This document shows, in pieces, positions 7,804-16,258 of a DNA stretch of 33,586 nt. How positions within the stretch are numbered: position 1 is the first letter of the stretch; every line of letters begins with the position of its first letter. The stretch spans positions 1-33,586 of the forward strand of contig NZ_NHSK01000147.1 of the NCBI RefSeq assembly GCF_016653355.1, written 5' to 3'. Under the pieces are notes generated by a model, which was not told the origin of the DNA, made no database searches, and saw only the letters and a program-made list of their open reading frames with translations. The DNA comes from Rhodoplanes elegans. GTDB taxonomy: Bacteria > Pseudomonadota > Alphaproteobacteria > Rhizobiales > Xanthobacteraceae. Position numbers and translations under genes: made by a program.

Positions 7804-9531
7804 ATGCACGCGCCACAGATGAAGCCGGACACGGTTCGGGTCGGGTCGGACACGATTGCGGCCCTGCGCGAGAAGCTCCCTCACGCCGTGCTCGACGAGA
7901 GCTGGCAGACCGACACCCAGGCGACCCTCACGGTCAAGCTCGACGAGCTGCCGAACGTCGTGTCGACGCTGTATCACGAGCACGACGGCTGGCTCTGCGT
8001 GATGGCCGGCAACGACGAGCGGCAGATCAACGGCAACTTCGCCCTCTACTACGCGCTGTCCATGGAAGGCGCGCAGAAGTCCTTCATCGTGGTGCGGGCA
8101 GAGGTATCGCCGGAGCTCGAGGAGTTTCCCTCGGTGACGCCGCTGGTGCCGGCGGCGGTGTGGCACGAGCGCGAGGTGCGCGACATGTTCGGCCTCACGC
8201 CCGTCGGGCTGCCGGACGAGCGCCGCCTCGTGCTGCCCGACGACTGGCCGGATCATCTCCATCCGCTGCGCAAGGACGCGATGGACTATCGCCTGCGCCC
8301 CGAGCCGACCGGCGACGACGAGACCTATCAGTTCGTAAACGACGCCAAGGGCGAGACCACGGTCGTCCCGCTCGGTCCCCTGCACATCACCTCGGACGAG
8401 CCCGGCCACTTCCGTCTGTTCGTCGACGGCGAGGACATCGTCGACGCCGACTACCGCATGTTCTACGTCCATCGCGGCATGGAGAAGGTCGCCGAGACCC
8501 GGATGGGCTACAACGAGGTGACCTTCCTGGCCGATCGAGTCTGCGGCATCTGCGGCTACGCCCATTCGGTCGCCTACACGATGTCGATCGAGAACGCGCT
8601 CGGCATCGCCGTCCCGGAGCGCGCCCAGGCGATCCGCGCCGTGCTGCTCGAGACCGAGCGGCTGCACAGCCATCTGCTCAATCTCGGCCTCGCCTGTCAC
8701 TTCGTCGGCTTCGACACCGGCTTCATGCAGTTCTTCCGCGTCCGCGAGAAGGCCATGTACTTGGCCGAGCTGCTCACCGGTGCGCGCAAGACCTACGGGC
8801 TCAACCTGATCGGCGGCGTGCGTCGCGACATCCTCGGCGAGCAGAGCGTCGAGACGCTGAAGATCATCGGCGAGCTGCGCGAGGAGGTGACGCGCCTGAT
8901 CGACATGCTGATGGCGACGCCCAATCTCGAAGGCCGGGTGAAGGGCGTCGGAATCCTCGATCCGGACGTTGCCCGCGCCTACTCGCCGGTCGGCCCGACC
9001 GTGCGCGGCAGCGGCCACAAGCGCGACACCCGCGTCGACCACGCCTTCGCGGGCTACAAGTGGGTGAAGCTCGGCATCAACACGGGCGACGGTTGCGACG
9101 TGCTCTCGCGCACCCTGGTCCGGGTCGCCGAGTTCTTCGACAGCCTCTCGGTGATCGAGCAGATCCTCGCCGATGCGCCCGCCGGCCCGATTCTCACCGA
9201 GGACTTCACGTACGTGCCGCACAAGTTCGCGCTCGGCTTCACCGAGGCGCCGCGCGGCGAGGACGTCCACTGGTCGATGACCGGCGACAATCAGAAGCTC
9301 TGGCGCTGGCGCTGCCGCGCATCCACCTACGCGAACTGGCCGGTACTCCGCTACATGCTCCGCGGAAACACGGTGTCCGATGCACCCCTGATCGTCGCGT
9401 CGATCGATCCCTGCTACTCGTGCACGGATCGCGTCACGCTCGTCGACGTGAAGAAGGCGACCAGCACCACCGTCCCCTACAAGGAGATGGAACGCTACTG
9501 CCGCGAGCGCACCGGCTCGCCGCTGAAGTGA
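7804..9531 (+). CDS. hyfG: Hydrogenase-4 large (catalytic) subunit HyfG, NuoC-NuoD fusion with NiFe site
   Basis: 575 residues combining an N-terminal NuoC-like domain (about 1-180, with EREVRDMFGL) and a NuoD-like [NiFe] hydrogenase large-subunit domain, as in HycE (569). The four NiFe ligands are present: C247 and C250 in RVCGICGYAH, and C537 and C540 in DPCYSCTDR. This separates it from NuoD, which lacks them. After R543 a 32-residue tail remains, matching the peptide removed from HycE during maturation, so HycI (11323) is its expected protease. The start at 7804 follows AGGAGA. It catalyses proton reduction to H2 on the cytoplasmic face of the membrane-bound complex. Confidence 0.95.
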   Translation: MHAPQMKPDTVRVGSDTIAALREKLPHAVLDESWQTDTQATLTVKLDELPNVVSTLYHEHDGWLCVMAGNDERQINGNFALYYALSMEGAQKSFIVVRAEVSPELEEFPSVTPLVPAAVWHEREVRDMFGLTPVGLPDERRLVLPDDWPDHLHPLRKDAMDYRLRPEPTGDDETYQFVNDAKGETTVVPLGPLHITSDEPGHFRLFVDGEDIVDADYRMFYVHRGMEKVAETRMGYNEVTFLADRVCGICGYAHSVAYTMSIENALGIAVPERAQAIRAVLLETERLHSHLLNLGLACHFVGFDTGFMQFFRVREKAMYLAELLTGARKTYGLNLIGGVRRDILGEQSVETLKIIGELREEVTRLIDMLMATPNLEGRVKGVGILDPDVARAYSPVGPTVRGSGHKRDTRVDHAFAGYKWVKLGINTGDGCDVLSRTLVRVAEFFDSLSVIEQILADAPAGPILTEDFTYVPHKFALGFTEAPRGEDVHWSMTGDNQKLWRWRCRASTYANWPVLRYMLRGNTVSDAPLIVASIDPCYSCTDRVTLVDVKKATSTTVPYKEMERYCRERTGSPLK

Positions 9532-9543
9532 GGGAGACGACGG

Positions 9544-10092
9544 ATGTTCAAGCTTCTGAAGGAAGTCTTCCGCACCGGCGAGGCGACGGTGAAGTACCCG
9601 TTCGCGCCCGTGGAGGTCTGCAAGGACTTTCGCGGCAAGCCCGAGCACACGGCCGCGAACTGCATCGCCTGCGCGGCCTGCACGGTGGCGTGCCCGGCGA
9701 ACGCGCTGAACATGGAGACCGACACGGCCGCCGGCACCCGCACCTGGTCGATCGATTACGGCCGCTGCATCTTCTGCGGCCGCTGCGAGGAGGTCTGCCC
9801 GACCGACGCGATCCGGCTCTCGCAGGAGTTCGAGCTCGCGGTGGCGAACAAGGCCGATCTCCAGCGCAAGGCGGTGTTCCGGCTCGCCCGTTGCGTGTGC
9901 TGCGGCGAGCCCTTCGCGGCCGAGAAGGAGGTCGCGTACGTCACGGCGCTGATCGAGGCGATGGCGCCGTCGCCCGAGGAAGGTGAGCGCCGCCGCCAGC
10001 TCGTCGCCACCTGTCCGTCCTGCAAGCGGGCCAATGACGTCGTGCAGATCAGCGACGCCGCCCTCGTCCGGAGCCTGGAGACCGCTCGATGA
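9544..10092 (+). CDS. hyfH: Hydrogenase-4 iron-sulfur subunit HyfH (HycF/NuoI-like)
   Basis: 182 residues (E. coli HyfH has 181). Two ferredoxin motifs are visible, [12 protein letters not shown] near residue 40 and [12 protein letters not shown] near residue 76, giving two [4Fe-4S] clusters that connect the small subunit to HyfA. The C-terminal part has four more cysteines (CVCC near 118 and CPSCKR near 158), as seen in HycF relatives, possibly a zinc or extra cluster site. It starts 12 nt after hyfG, with GGGAGAC upstream, and its stop overlaps the hyfI start (ATGA). Confidence 0.93.
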   Translation: MFKLLKEVFRTGEATVKYPFAPVEVCKDFRGKPEHTAANCIACAACTVACPANALNMETDTAAGTRTWSIDYGRCIFCGRCEEVCPTDAIRLSQEFELAVANKADLQRKAVFRLARCVCCGEPFAAEKEVAYVTALIEAMAPSPEEGERRRQLVATCPSCKRANDVVQISDAALVRSLETAR

Positions 10093-10874
10093 CCCGCCAC
10101 ATCACCGAAAGCGACGTGAAGGCCGCCGGTCCGTTCGCCAAGATCGACACGCCGGCCGACATCGTTCGCATGAAGGCGGCGCTGCTGAAGGACATTCGCC
10201 GCTCGGCCTACGTGTATCGGGTCGATTGCGGCGGCTGCAACGCCTGCGAGATCGAGATCTTCGCCTCGATCACCCCGGTGTTCGACGCCGAGCGGTTCGG
10301 CATCAAGGTGGTCGCCTCGCCGCGCCACGCCGACATCCTGTTGTTCACCGGCGCCGTGACGCGGGCGATGCGGATGCCGGCGCTGCGCGCCTACGAGGCG
10401 GCGCCCGATCCGAAGATCGTCGTCTCCTACGGCGCCTGCGGCGTGTCGGGCGGCATCTTTCACGACCTCTATTGCGTGTGGGGCGGCACCGACAAGATCC
10501 TGCCCGTCGACGTCTACATCCCGGGCTGCCCGCCGACTCCGGCCGCGACCGTCTACGGCTTCGCCGTGGCGCTCGGCCTGCTCGGCCAAAAGCTGAAGGC
10601 CGAGACACACGTCCAAGGCGACGACGAGCGGGCGCCGCTCGCGCATCCGGCGGTGCCCTACGACCTGCGCGTCGCGATCGAGCGCGAGGCGCGCCGCATG
10701 GCCGGCTATCGCCAGGGCGGCGACATCGCCGAGCGCTTTCTGGTGATGCTCGAGCAGCCCGGCCTCGTGCCGCTGACCGATCGCCTGGACAAGGTCACGG
10801 CGAGCGAGCGCGACCCGCGCGTCGCGGAGATCCTCGGCCGGCTCGGCGAGGTGGTGAAGGAGGCGATCGCATGA
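10089..10874 (+). CDS. hyfI: Hydrogenase-4 small subunit HyfI (NuoB/HycG family)
   Basis: 261 residues (E. coli HycG 255, HyfI 252). It holds the [4Fe-4S] cluster next to the NiFe site. Cysteines are at 47, 50 and 53 ([11 protein letters not shown]), 117 (YGACGVSGG) and 147 (PGCPPTP), the usual arrangement in group 4 hydrogenase small subunits. There is no Tat signal, in keeping with a cytoplasm-facing enzyme. The C-terminal 70 residues are charged and less conserved. It overlaps both hyfH and hyfJ by 4 nt, so translation is probably coupled. Confidence 0.93.
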   Translation: MTRHITESDVKAAGPFAKIDTPADIVRMKAALLKDIRRSAYVYRVDCGGCNACEIEIFASITPVFDAERFGIKVVASPRHADILLFTGAVTRAMRMPALRAYEAAPDPKIVVSYGACGVSGGIFHDLYCVWGGTDKILPVDVYIPGCPPTPAATVYGFAVALGLLGQKLKAETHVQGDDERAPLAHPAVPYDLRVAIEREARRMAGYRQGGDIAERFLVMLEQPGLVPLTDRLDKVTASERDPRVAEILGRLGEVVKEAIA

Positions 10875-11323
10875 CCGCGGTCTCGGAGGTTGTGCGACAG
10901 CCGCGCGGTGGAGCGAGCAAGACGGCCGGCGAGGTCGTCTTCTACCGGCTCTCCTCGAAGCTGCTCGAGCGCGACAGCGACATTCCGGAAAAGGCCCGCG
11001 AGGTCGTCTACTACTCGCTGGCGATCGGGCACCATGTCGGCGTGTTCGACTGCTTCACGCCGATCCTGCGCTGCTCGTCGGCGTTCTACGACACGCTGGT
11101 CGCCGCGCTGCCCGAGGGCGCCGCGCGGAAGAAGCTGGACGGGCTGCGCCGGTTCGGCGAGATCACCATCGACAAGAGCCATACGCGGCTGCTCGGCGCC
11201 GCCATCGCGGCGGTGCGCGGCGAGGTCGGGGCGGAGGAGGGGGCGTGGCTCGACACGCTCGCGGCCTCGCTTGCCGCGATCGAGCGGGAGCCTGCCATCT
11301 ATCTGATGGGACGGAGGCGATGA
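10871..11323 (+). CDS. hyfJ: Formate hydrogenlyase maturation protein HycH/HyfJ
   Basis: 150 residues, of the HycH family (E. coli HycH 136, HyfJ 137), an accessory protein needed for assembly of the hydrogenlyase but without known catalysis. The recognisable part is [15 protein letters not shown] near residue 20, followed by [20 protein letters not shown]. It begins at ATGA overlapping hyfI, and its stop overlaps the hycI start by one base. Its position between the structural genes and the protease is that of hycH in E. coli. Assignment rests on sequence resemblance and position. Confidence 0.85.
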   Translation: MTAVSEVVRQPRGGASKTAGEVVFYRLSSKLLERDSDIPEKAREVVYYSLAIGHHVGVFDCFTPILRCSSAFYDTLVAALPEGAARKKLDGLRRFGEITIDKSHTRLLGAAIAAVRGEVGAEEGAWLDTLAASLAAIEREPAIYLMGRRR

Positions 11324-11781
11324 TGAACGGCGTCGTGCTGACGGTCGGCAACCCGCTGATGGGCGACGACGGCGCCGGCCCGCTCCTCGCCGAGCTTCTG
11401 GAAGCCGAGGCGGCGGTGGGCTGGACCGTGATCGACGGCGGCGCCACGCCCGAGAACGTCACCCATGTGGTGCGACGCCACGCGCCCGACCACGTCCTGC
11501 TGGTCGACGCCGCCGCCATGGGCCTGCCGCCCGGCGAGATCCGCCGCATCGGCGAGACCCAGGTGGCGGCCAAGTTCATGATCACGACGCACGCGATCCC
11601 GCTCGACATCATCGTCGCCTCGCTCGGCGAGACGGTGCCGGAGGTGACGTTCGTCGGCATCCAGCCGGCCCGCGTCGAGTTCTTCGCCGACATGACCCCG
11701 GCGGTGCGCGCCGCCGTGGAGCGCCTGCATCGGCAGTTGCGGGAGGGGCGCGATCCGCGCGACATCCCGCCGATCTCGTGA
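11323..11781 (+). CDS. hycI: Hydrogenase maturation endopeptidase HycI
   Basis: 152 residues (E. coli HycI 156). It is the M52 family nickel-dependent protease that trims the C-terminus of the large subunit after NiFe insertion. The start VLTVGNPLMGDDGAGP contains the conserved Asp that probes nickel. A second conserved region is VLLVDAAAMGLPPGEI, and a conserved His lies in FMITTHAIPL. Two tandem ATGs exist at 11320 and 11323. The GGAGG at 11313-11317 is better spaced (5 nt) for the second, so I chose 11323. Its substrate is almost certainly HyfG, which keeps a 32-residue tail. Confidence 0.93.
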   Translation: MNGVVLTVGNPLMGDDGAGPLLAELLEAEAAVGWTVIDGGATPENVTHVVRRHAPDHVLLVDAAAMGLPPGEIRRIGETQVAAKFMITTHAIPLDIIVASLGETVPEVTFVGIQPARVEFFADMTPAVRAAVERLHRQLREGRDPRDIPPIS

Positions 11782-11863
11782 GACGACCGCACCGGGCTCC
11801 CCGAGGCGAGCCTGCGCGCGCACCATCAACCCGGACGACGGAATGCAGAGGCAGGAGAGACCC

Positions 11864-12769
11864 ATGGCGGCGGACAACCAGATTTTCGGTTCGGATGCCT
11901 ATTCGCCCGCGGAGATCCAGGACAAGGTGGAGAAGCTCGGCGTCAAGAAGGCGCGCATGCCCTTCCTGCCAGAGTTCATGCTGGCGATGGTGGCGGGCGG
12001 CTCGATCGGGCTCGGCGGCATGTTCTTCACCATCGTGCTCGCCGATCCCACCCTCGGCTTCGCGATCCAGCGCGTTCTCGGCGGCGTCGTGTTCTCGCTC
12101 GGCCTCGCGCTGGTGATGATCGGCGGCGCCGAGCTGTTCACCGGCAACTGCCTGATCGTGATGGCCTGGTGGAACGGCCAGATTCGCACCAGCGAGGTGA
12201 TCAAGAACTGGGCGATCGTCTGGTTCGGCAATCTCGTCGGCGCCCTCGGCCTCGTCTTCCTGGTCGTGATGGCGCACCACCCCGACATGAACAACGGCGC
12301 CATCGCGACCGCCGCCGTCAAGCTCGCCGCGAGCAAGATCCAGCCCGACATGGTGACGATCTTCTTCAAGGGCATCCTGTGCAACGTGCTGGTCTGTCTC
12401 GGCGTGTGGCTCGCCTATGCGGGCCGCTCCGTCTCCGACAAGATGGCCGGCATGGTGCTGCCGGTCGCCTGCTTCGTCGCCGCCGGCTTCGAGCACTGCA
12501 TTGCCAACATGTACTTCCTGCCGCTCGCCTGGGTGATCTCCGCGACCGGCCACGTGCCCGCGGGTGTCGACGCCTCGCTGATCACGCTGCCCGGCATCCT
12601 GCACAACATCGTCGCGGCGACGCTGGGCAACATCGTCGGCGGCGCCGGCTTCGTCGGCTTCGTCTACTGGGCCATCTACCGCAAGGGTCTCGGCGGCATC
12701 ACGCCGCTGCCGACTCAGAAGACGCCGTCCGGCGCCGAGCCGACCGGTCCGCGCGTCGCCGCGCGTTGA
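11864..12769 (+). CDS. focA: Formate/nitrite transporter family channel FocA
   Basis: 301 residues with about six membrane segments, of the pentameric FocA/NirC channel family. Visible motifs are LFTGNCLIVMAWWNGQI near residue 95, the segment FFKGILCNVLVCLGVWLAY near 168, and GFEHCIANMYFLPLAW near 210, whose His is the conserved gating residue of FocA. I chose ATG 11864 because GGAGAG precedes it. An in-frame ATG at 11843 is also possible. In a formate hydrogenlyase operon it would bring formate to the enzyme or move it out. It lies 82 nt after hycI and is probably cotranscribed with it. Confidence 0.92.
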   Translation: MAADNQIFGSDAYSPAEIQDKVEKLGVKKARMPFLPEFMLAMVAGGSIGLGGMFFTIVLADPTLGFAIQRVLGGVVFSLGLALVMIGGAELFTGNCLIVMAWWNGQIRTSEVIKNWAIVWFGNLVGALGLVFLVVMAHHPDMNNGAIATAAVKLAASKIQPDMVTIFFKGILCNVLVCLGVWLAYAGRSVSDKMAGMVLPVACFVAAGFEHCIANMYFLPLAWVISATGHVPAGVDASLITLPGILHNIVAATLGNIVGGAGFVGFVYWAIYRKGLGGITPLPTQKTPSGAEPTGPRVAAR

Positions 12770-12805
12770 GCCGACGGCGCCGACGCGCCGGTTCGCCCGC
12801 GCCCT

Positions 12806-12827
12806 GGCGTCTCCCACGGGAGGCGCC
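12806..12827 (+). terminator. Hairpin between focA and moaA
   Basis: GGCGTCTCCC and GGGAGGCGCC form a 9 of 10 base stem (one G-U pair) with a very tight loop, 36 bases after the focA stop. There is no T run, so it is at most a weak or Rho-dependent terminator, or an mRNA-stabilising hairpin between the hyf-focA transcript and moaA. Confidence 0.35.
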
Positions 12828-12858
12828 GCACCACCCCGACGACGCGAAGGCTCCTCCG

Positions 12859-13881
12859 ATGTCCATCGATCGCTCCACCGCGGTGCGGCCCGCTCTCGTC
12901 GACGCCTTCGGTCGGCGGATCTCGTATCTGCGCGTCTCGGTCACGGACCGCTGCAACTATCGCTGCACCTATTGCCTCGGCGATCATCCGGTGTTCGTGC
13001 CGAAGCGCGAGGTGCTGAGCCTCGACGAGCTCGACCGGCTGTGCTCCGCCTTCGTGCGCTGCGGCGTGCGGCGGCTGCGTCTCACCGGCGGCGAGCCGCT
13101 GACCCGGCGCAACGTCGTCGGCCTCGTCGAGTCGCTGTCGCGCCATCTCGCCGACGGGATGCTCGACGAGATCACCATGACGACCAACGGGGCGCTGCTC
13201 GGCCGCTTCGCCGACGCGCTCGCCGCCGCCGGCATGCGCCGCATCAACGTCTCGGTCGACACGCTCGATCCGGCGGTCTTCGCCCGCGTCACCCGCGGCG
13301 GCGATCTCCGCGTCGTGCTCGACGGCATCGCGGCCGCGCAGGCGGCCGGGATGGCGGTCAAGATCAACACGGTCGTGCAGGCCGGCGTGAACGATCGCGC
13401 GATTCCGGATCTGGTCCGCTTCGCGCACGGGCACGGCATGGACCTCTCGCTGATCGAGACCATGCCGGTCGGCGCCGTCGCGGCCGATCGCGCCGGCGGC
13501 TACGTGCCGCTCGACCGCATCCGGGCCGCGCTGGCCGCGCGGTTCACGCTCACCGACCTGCCGGACCGCTCGGGCGGGCCGGCCCGTTACGTGCGGATCG
13601 CCGAGATCGGCGGCCGCGTCGGCTTCATCACGCCGATGAGCCACGGCTTCTGCGGCGACTGCAATCGCGTGCGCGTCACCTGCACGGGCCGGCTGGTGCT
13701 GTGCCTCGGCCGCAGCGGCGCCGCCGATCTGCGTGCGGCGCTGCGCGCCAGCGAGGGCGACGACGCGCTCGTCGCCGCCATCCACGACGCGATCGGGCAG
13801 AAGCCGCAGAGCCACAGCTTCGCGCTGGATCAGCTCGGCCGCCCGGCGATCGTCCGCGGCATGAACGCGACCGGCGGGTGA
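12859..13881 (+). CDS. moaA: GTP 3',8-cyclase MoaA (molybdopterin synthesis)
   Basis: 340 residues. This radical SAM enzyme makes the first step of molybdopterin synthesis from GTP. The SAM cluster is C32/C36/C39 (RCNYRCTYC). The second cluster is C265, C268 and C282, in the C-x2-C-x13-C spacing typical of MoaA. The protein ends in Gly-Gly, the conserved MoaA tail needed for activity. It lies downstream of focA in the same direction, 89 nt away. Because formate dehydrogenase H needs a molybdopterin cofactor, a copy linked to the hydrogenlyase operon makes sense. Whether this is the only moaA in the genome cannot be known here. Confidence 0.93.
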   Translation: MSIDRSTAVRPALVDAFGRRISYLRVSVTDRCNYRCTYCLGDHPVFVPKREVLSLDELDRLCSAFVRCGVRRLRLTGGEPLTRRNVVGLVESLSRHLADGMLDEITMTTNGALLGRFADALAAAGMRRINVSVDTLDPAVFARVTRGGDLRVVLDGIAAAQAAGMAVKINTVVQAGVNDRAIPDLVRFAHGHGMDLSLIETMPVGAVAADRAGGYVPLDRIRAALAARFTLTDLPDRSGGPARYVRIAEIGGRVGFITPMSHGFCGDCNRVRVTCTGRLVLCLGRSGAADLRAALRASEGDDALVAAIHDAIGQKPQSHSFALDQLGRPAIVRGMNATGG

Positions 13882-13931
13882 GGCTGGAGCGGTTCTCGGC
13901 TGTGATCAACCGGCCCCGGCTTCGACTCATG

Positions 13932-13993
13932 CCCGCGGACGCGGGGACTCAGGAGCCGCCCAACGTCGGGCTCTGGAGTCCCGCGTCCGCGGG
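13932..13993. repeat. REP-like palindrome between convergent moaA and fdhD
   Basis: The arms CCCGCGGACGCGGGGACTC (13932-13950) and GAGTCCCGCGTCCGCGGG (13976-13993) are reverse complements with one extra G. The central part can extend the stem (GAGCC with GGCTC). Palindromes built on CCCGCG...CGCGGG between convergent genes are a common dispersed REP type in Rhizobiales, and this one looks like such a repeat. It may also work as a bidirectional transcription end. Confidence 0.65.
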
Positions 13994-14105
13994 ACACTGA
14001 GCGGAGTGTGGGGCGACTTCGGCGGACATCACGCCGGCGCCGGTGGAAGCTGGTGCCCGGCCGCGACCATCACGATCCTTGAAGGGTTCGGAGTGTCGAT
14101 GCCAT

Positions 14106-14987
14106 CTAGGCGACGTGCAGCTCCGCGCCGGCGATCCGGCCGGCACCCGCATACACGGTGAAGCGGCCGTCGCGGGCGAAGCCGAGCAGGGCGACGTTCG
14201 CCTTGGCGGCGAGGCCGATGGCGAGCGAGGTCGGTGCCGACACGGCGGCGATCAGGCCGATGCCGGCGGCCGCCGTCTTGTGCACCATCTCGTAGGAGCA
14301 GCGGCTCGACACCAGCACGAAGCGCTCCGAGACGTCGATGGCGTCCGCCGTCACCGCGCCGATCAGCTTGTCGAGCGCGTTGTGGCGGCCGACGTCCTCG
14401 CGCAGGGCGACGATGTGGCCGTCGCGATCGGCCAACGCCGCCGCATGCACGGCACCGACCCGGCGGTTGAGAAGCTGGTGAGCCGGCAGCTCGGCCATGG
14501 CGCGCCGCACTGCGGCCGGCGCGACGACGAGCGCCGACGTGACCCGGGCCACGGGGCGCAGCGCCTCGCTGAACTGGTCGACGCCGCACAGGCCGCAGCC
14601 GGTGCGCCCGGCGAGCGCCCGCTTGCGGGTGGCGAGCGCGAGCGCCCAGTCCTCGTCGATCGTGATCTTCACCTCGATGCCGCGGCCGACCGGGACGACC
14701 TCGATCGGTCCGATGTCGGACGGCGCGCCGACGATCCCCTCTGTCAGCGAGAAGCCGCGGCCGAAGTCGTCGAGATCGGCGGGGGTCGCCAGCATCACGG
14801 CGAACGTGGTGCCGTTGTAGATCAGCGCGACCGGCACCTCCTCCGCGACGGTCTCGCGGCGCAGCCCGGCGGCCGTCTCGGTGATCAGCAGGCAGTCGTC
14901 GATGCGACGGCTCCCCACGGGAGGATCGGCGAGCGCGGCGCCGTCTTGCAATGCGGGCGACATGACCAAGTCCGAAGGTCCGACCAT
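14106..14987 (-). CDS. fdhD: Formate dehydrogenase sulfurtransferase FdhD
   Basis: 293 residues. FdhD moves sulfur from IscS to the molybdenum-bis-MGD cofactor and is needed for formate dehydrogenase activity. The key CxxC motif is C131-G-L-C134 (GCGLCGV). The conserved C-terminal block REDVGRHNALDKLIG and SSRCSYEMVHK are both present. The gene is convergent with moaA and divergent from hypB. The start at 14987 gives an N-terminus of typical length, but ATG 14963 is equally possible, as neither has a clear ribosome site. Its presence implies an FdhF-like enzyme in the genome, although none is in the window. Confidence 0.93.
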   Translation of the reverse strand: MVGPSDLVMSPALQDGAALADPPVGSRRIDDCLLITETAAGLRRETVAEEVPVALIYNGTTFAVMLATPADLDDFGRGFSLTEGIVGAPSDIGPIEVVPVGRGIEVKITIDEDWALALATRKRALAGRTGCGLCGVDQFSEALRPVARVTSALVVAPAAVRRAMAELPAHQLLNRRVGAVHAAALADRDGHIVALREDVGRHNALDKLIGAVTADAIDVSERFVLVSSRCSYEMVHKTAAAGIGLIAAVSAPTSLAIGLAAKANVALLGFARDGRFTVYAGAGRIAGAELHVA

Positions 14988-15184
14988 TTTCGGTCGCCCG
15001 GATCATCTACAGTATACGGTATGGAATCAATAGGTAGATGTGCGGAAGAAAGGCGGAGAAGTGTTGTATTAAATAGATGGAGTAAGCAATAAGCCAAGTA
15101 AATCGACCGATAGAAAATCCCGATCGCGGTCCGTCGTCGCGCCGGCACCGCAGGGGGCGAGGTCGACGAGCAAGAGGTTTCGTG
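14988..15184. promoter_or_regulatory. Divergent fdhD-hypB control region
   Basis: This AT-rich stretch between two divergent genes must hold both promoters. It contains an inverted repeat CATCTAC (15004-15010) / GTAGATG (15034-15040) with a 23-base spacer, close to the fdhD start. I could not identify a sigma-54, FNR or NikR site. A strong ribosome site AAGAGG (15172-15177) lies seven bases before the hypB ATG. Confidence 0.5.
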
Positions 15185-16252
15185 ATGTGCACGGTGTGCG
15201 GGTGCGGGACGGGGTCGGTCGAGGCAGCGGGCGGGCGCGGCCACGACCATGCGCATGACCATGCGCACGAGCATTCGCATGACCATGACCACGACCATGG
15301 GCATGCCCACCAGCACGACCACGACCACGTGCATGCCGACGGGACCGTGCACCGCCACTCGCACAGCCATGCGCATGCTCATGTGCATGTCCACGCGCAT
15401 CCGCACGATCATGATCATGATCACGAGCGCCTGCACGCCGACGGCGTTCCGCACGAGCACCCGCACGATCACGACCACCATCATCACCATCATCACGTCC
15501 ACGGGCCGGACGGCGCGTTCGATTACGGCGCGGGCGCCGGGAGCGCGTCGGTGCCGGGCCTGAGCCAGGCCCGGATCGTCAGGATCGAGCGCGACATCCT
15601 CGCGCAGAACGATGCGCATGCGCGCGACAACCGCGCCCGGCTCGCGTCGGCCGGCGTGTTCGCCCTCAACCTCGTGTCCAGCCCCGGCTCGGGCAAGACG
15701 ACGCTGCTGGTGCGCGCCATCCAGGATCTCGCCGGCCGCCTCCCCGTGGTGGTGATCGAGGGCGACCAGCAGACCTCGAACGACGCTGCGCGGATCCGCG
15801 CGACCGGCGCACCGGCGATCCAGATCAACACCGGCAAGGGCTGTCATCTCGATGCCCACATGGTTGGCCACGCGCTGGAGCAGCTTCCGCTCGCCGCCGG
15901 CGGCGTCCTGTTCGTCGAGAATGTCGGCAATCTCGTCTGCCCGGCGGCGTTCGATCTCGGCGAGGCCCACAAGGTCGTCGTTCTGTCGGTGACCGAGGGC
16001 GAGGACAAGCCGCTCAAGTATCCCGACATGTTCGCGGCCGCCGACCTGATGCTCCTGAACAAGTCGGACCTGCTGCCGCATGTCGAGTTCGACGTCGCGG
16101 CCTGCGTCGCCAATGCGCTGCGGGTCAATCCGCGGCTGAAGACGCTGGTCGTCTCGGCCCGCACCGGCGAAGGCCTGCAGGCCTTCTACACCTGGCTCGA
16201 GGCGGGCGCCGCCGTGGCCAAGGCCGCGGCGCCGGCCGCGCCGCGCGGCTGA
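15185..16252 (+). CDS. hypB: Hydrogenase nickel incorporation GTPase HypB with histidine-rich N-terminal region
   Basis: 355 residues. HypB is a GTPase that delivers nickel to the hydrogenase large subunit. The N-terminus MCTVCGCG is the conserved metal-binding start of HypB. Residues about 20-107 form a His-rich stretch with about 42 His, mostly in His-Asp and His-Ala pairs and ending in seven consecutive His. Such nickel-storing stretches are known from rhizobial HypB, but this one is long. The GTPase domain follows, with Walker [10 protein letters not shown] near residue 160 and NKSD near 280. ATG 15185 was chosen over an in-frame GTG at 15182 because of ribosome-site spacing. It leads a hyp operon that lacks hypA. 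Confidence 0.95.
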   Translation: MCTVCGCGTGSVEAAGGRGHDHAHDHAHEHSHDHDHDHGHAHQHDHDHVHADGTVHRHSHSHAHAHVHVHAHPHDHDHDHERLHADGVPHEHPHDHDHHHHHHHVHGPDGAFDYGAGAGSASVPGLSQARIVRIERDILAQNDAHARDNRARLASAGVFALNLVSSPGSGKTTLLVRAIQDLAGRLPVVVIEGDQQTSNDAARIRATGAPAIQINTGKGCHLDAHMVGHALEQLPLAAGGVLFVENVGNLVCPAAFDLGEAHKVVVLSVTEGEDKPLKYPDMFAAADLMLLNKSDLLPHVEFDVAACVANALRVNPRLKTLVVSARTGEGLQAFYTWLEAGAAVAKAAAPAAPRG

Positions 16253-16258
16253 GCCACC

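Noticed and set aside
7804-10874. hyfGHI as parts of respiratory complex I
   Set aside because: The four NiFe-binding Cys of HyfG, the cleavable tail, and hycH, hycI and the hyp genes show a hydrogenase and not a Nuo complex.
15060-15110. TTGGC...TTGC on the - strand upstream of fdhD as a sigma-54 promoter
   Set aside because: The GG and GC elements are only six bases apart instead of ten.
15007-15192. 61-codon - strand frame between fdhD and hypB
   Set aside because: It overlaps the hypB start, has no ribosome site, and its end falls in the fdhD upstream region. The region reads as a promoter.
15240-15510. Tandem repeat in DNA resembling a minisatellite or CRISPR
   Set aside because: The repetitive CATGAC/CACGAC pattern is explained by His-Asp and His-Ala codons of HypB. 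There are no spacers and no constant repeat unit.
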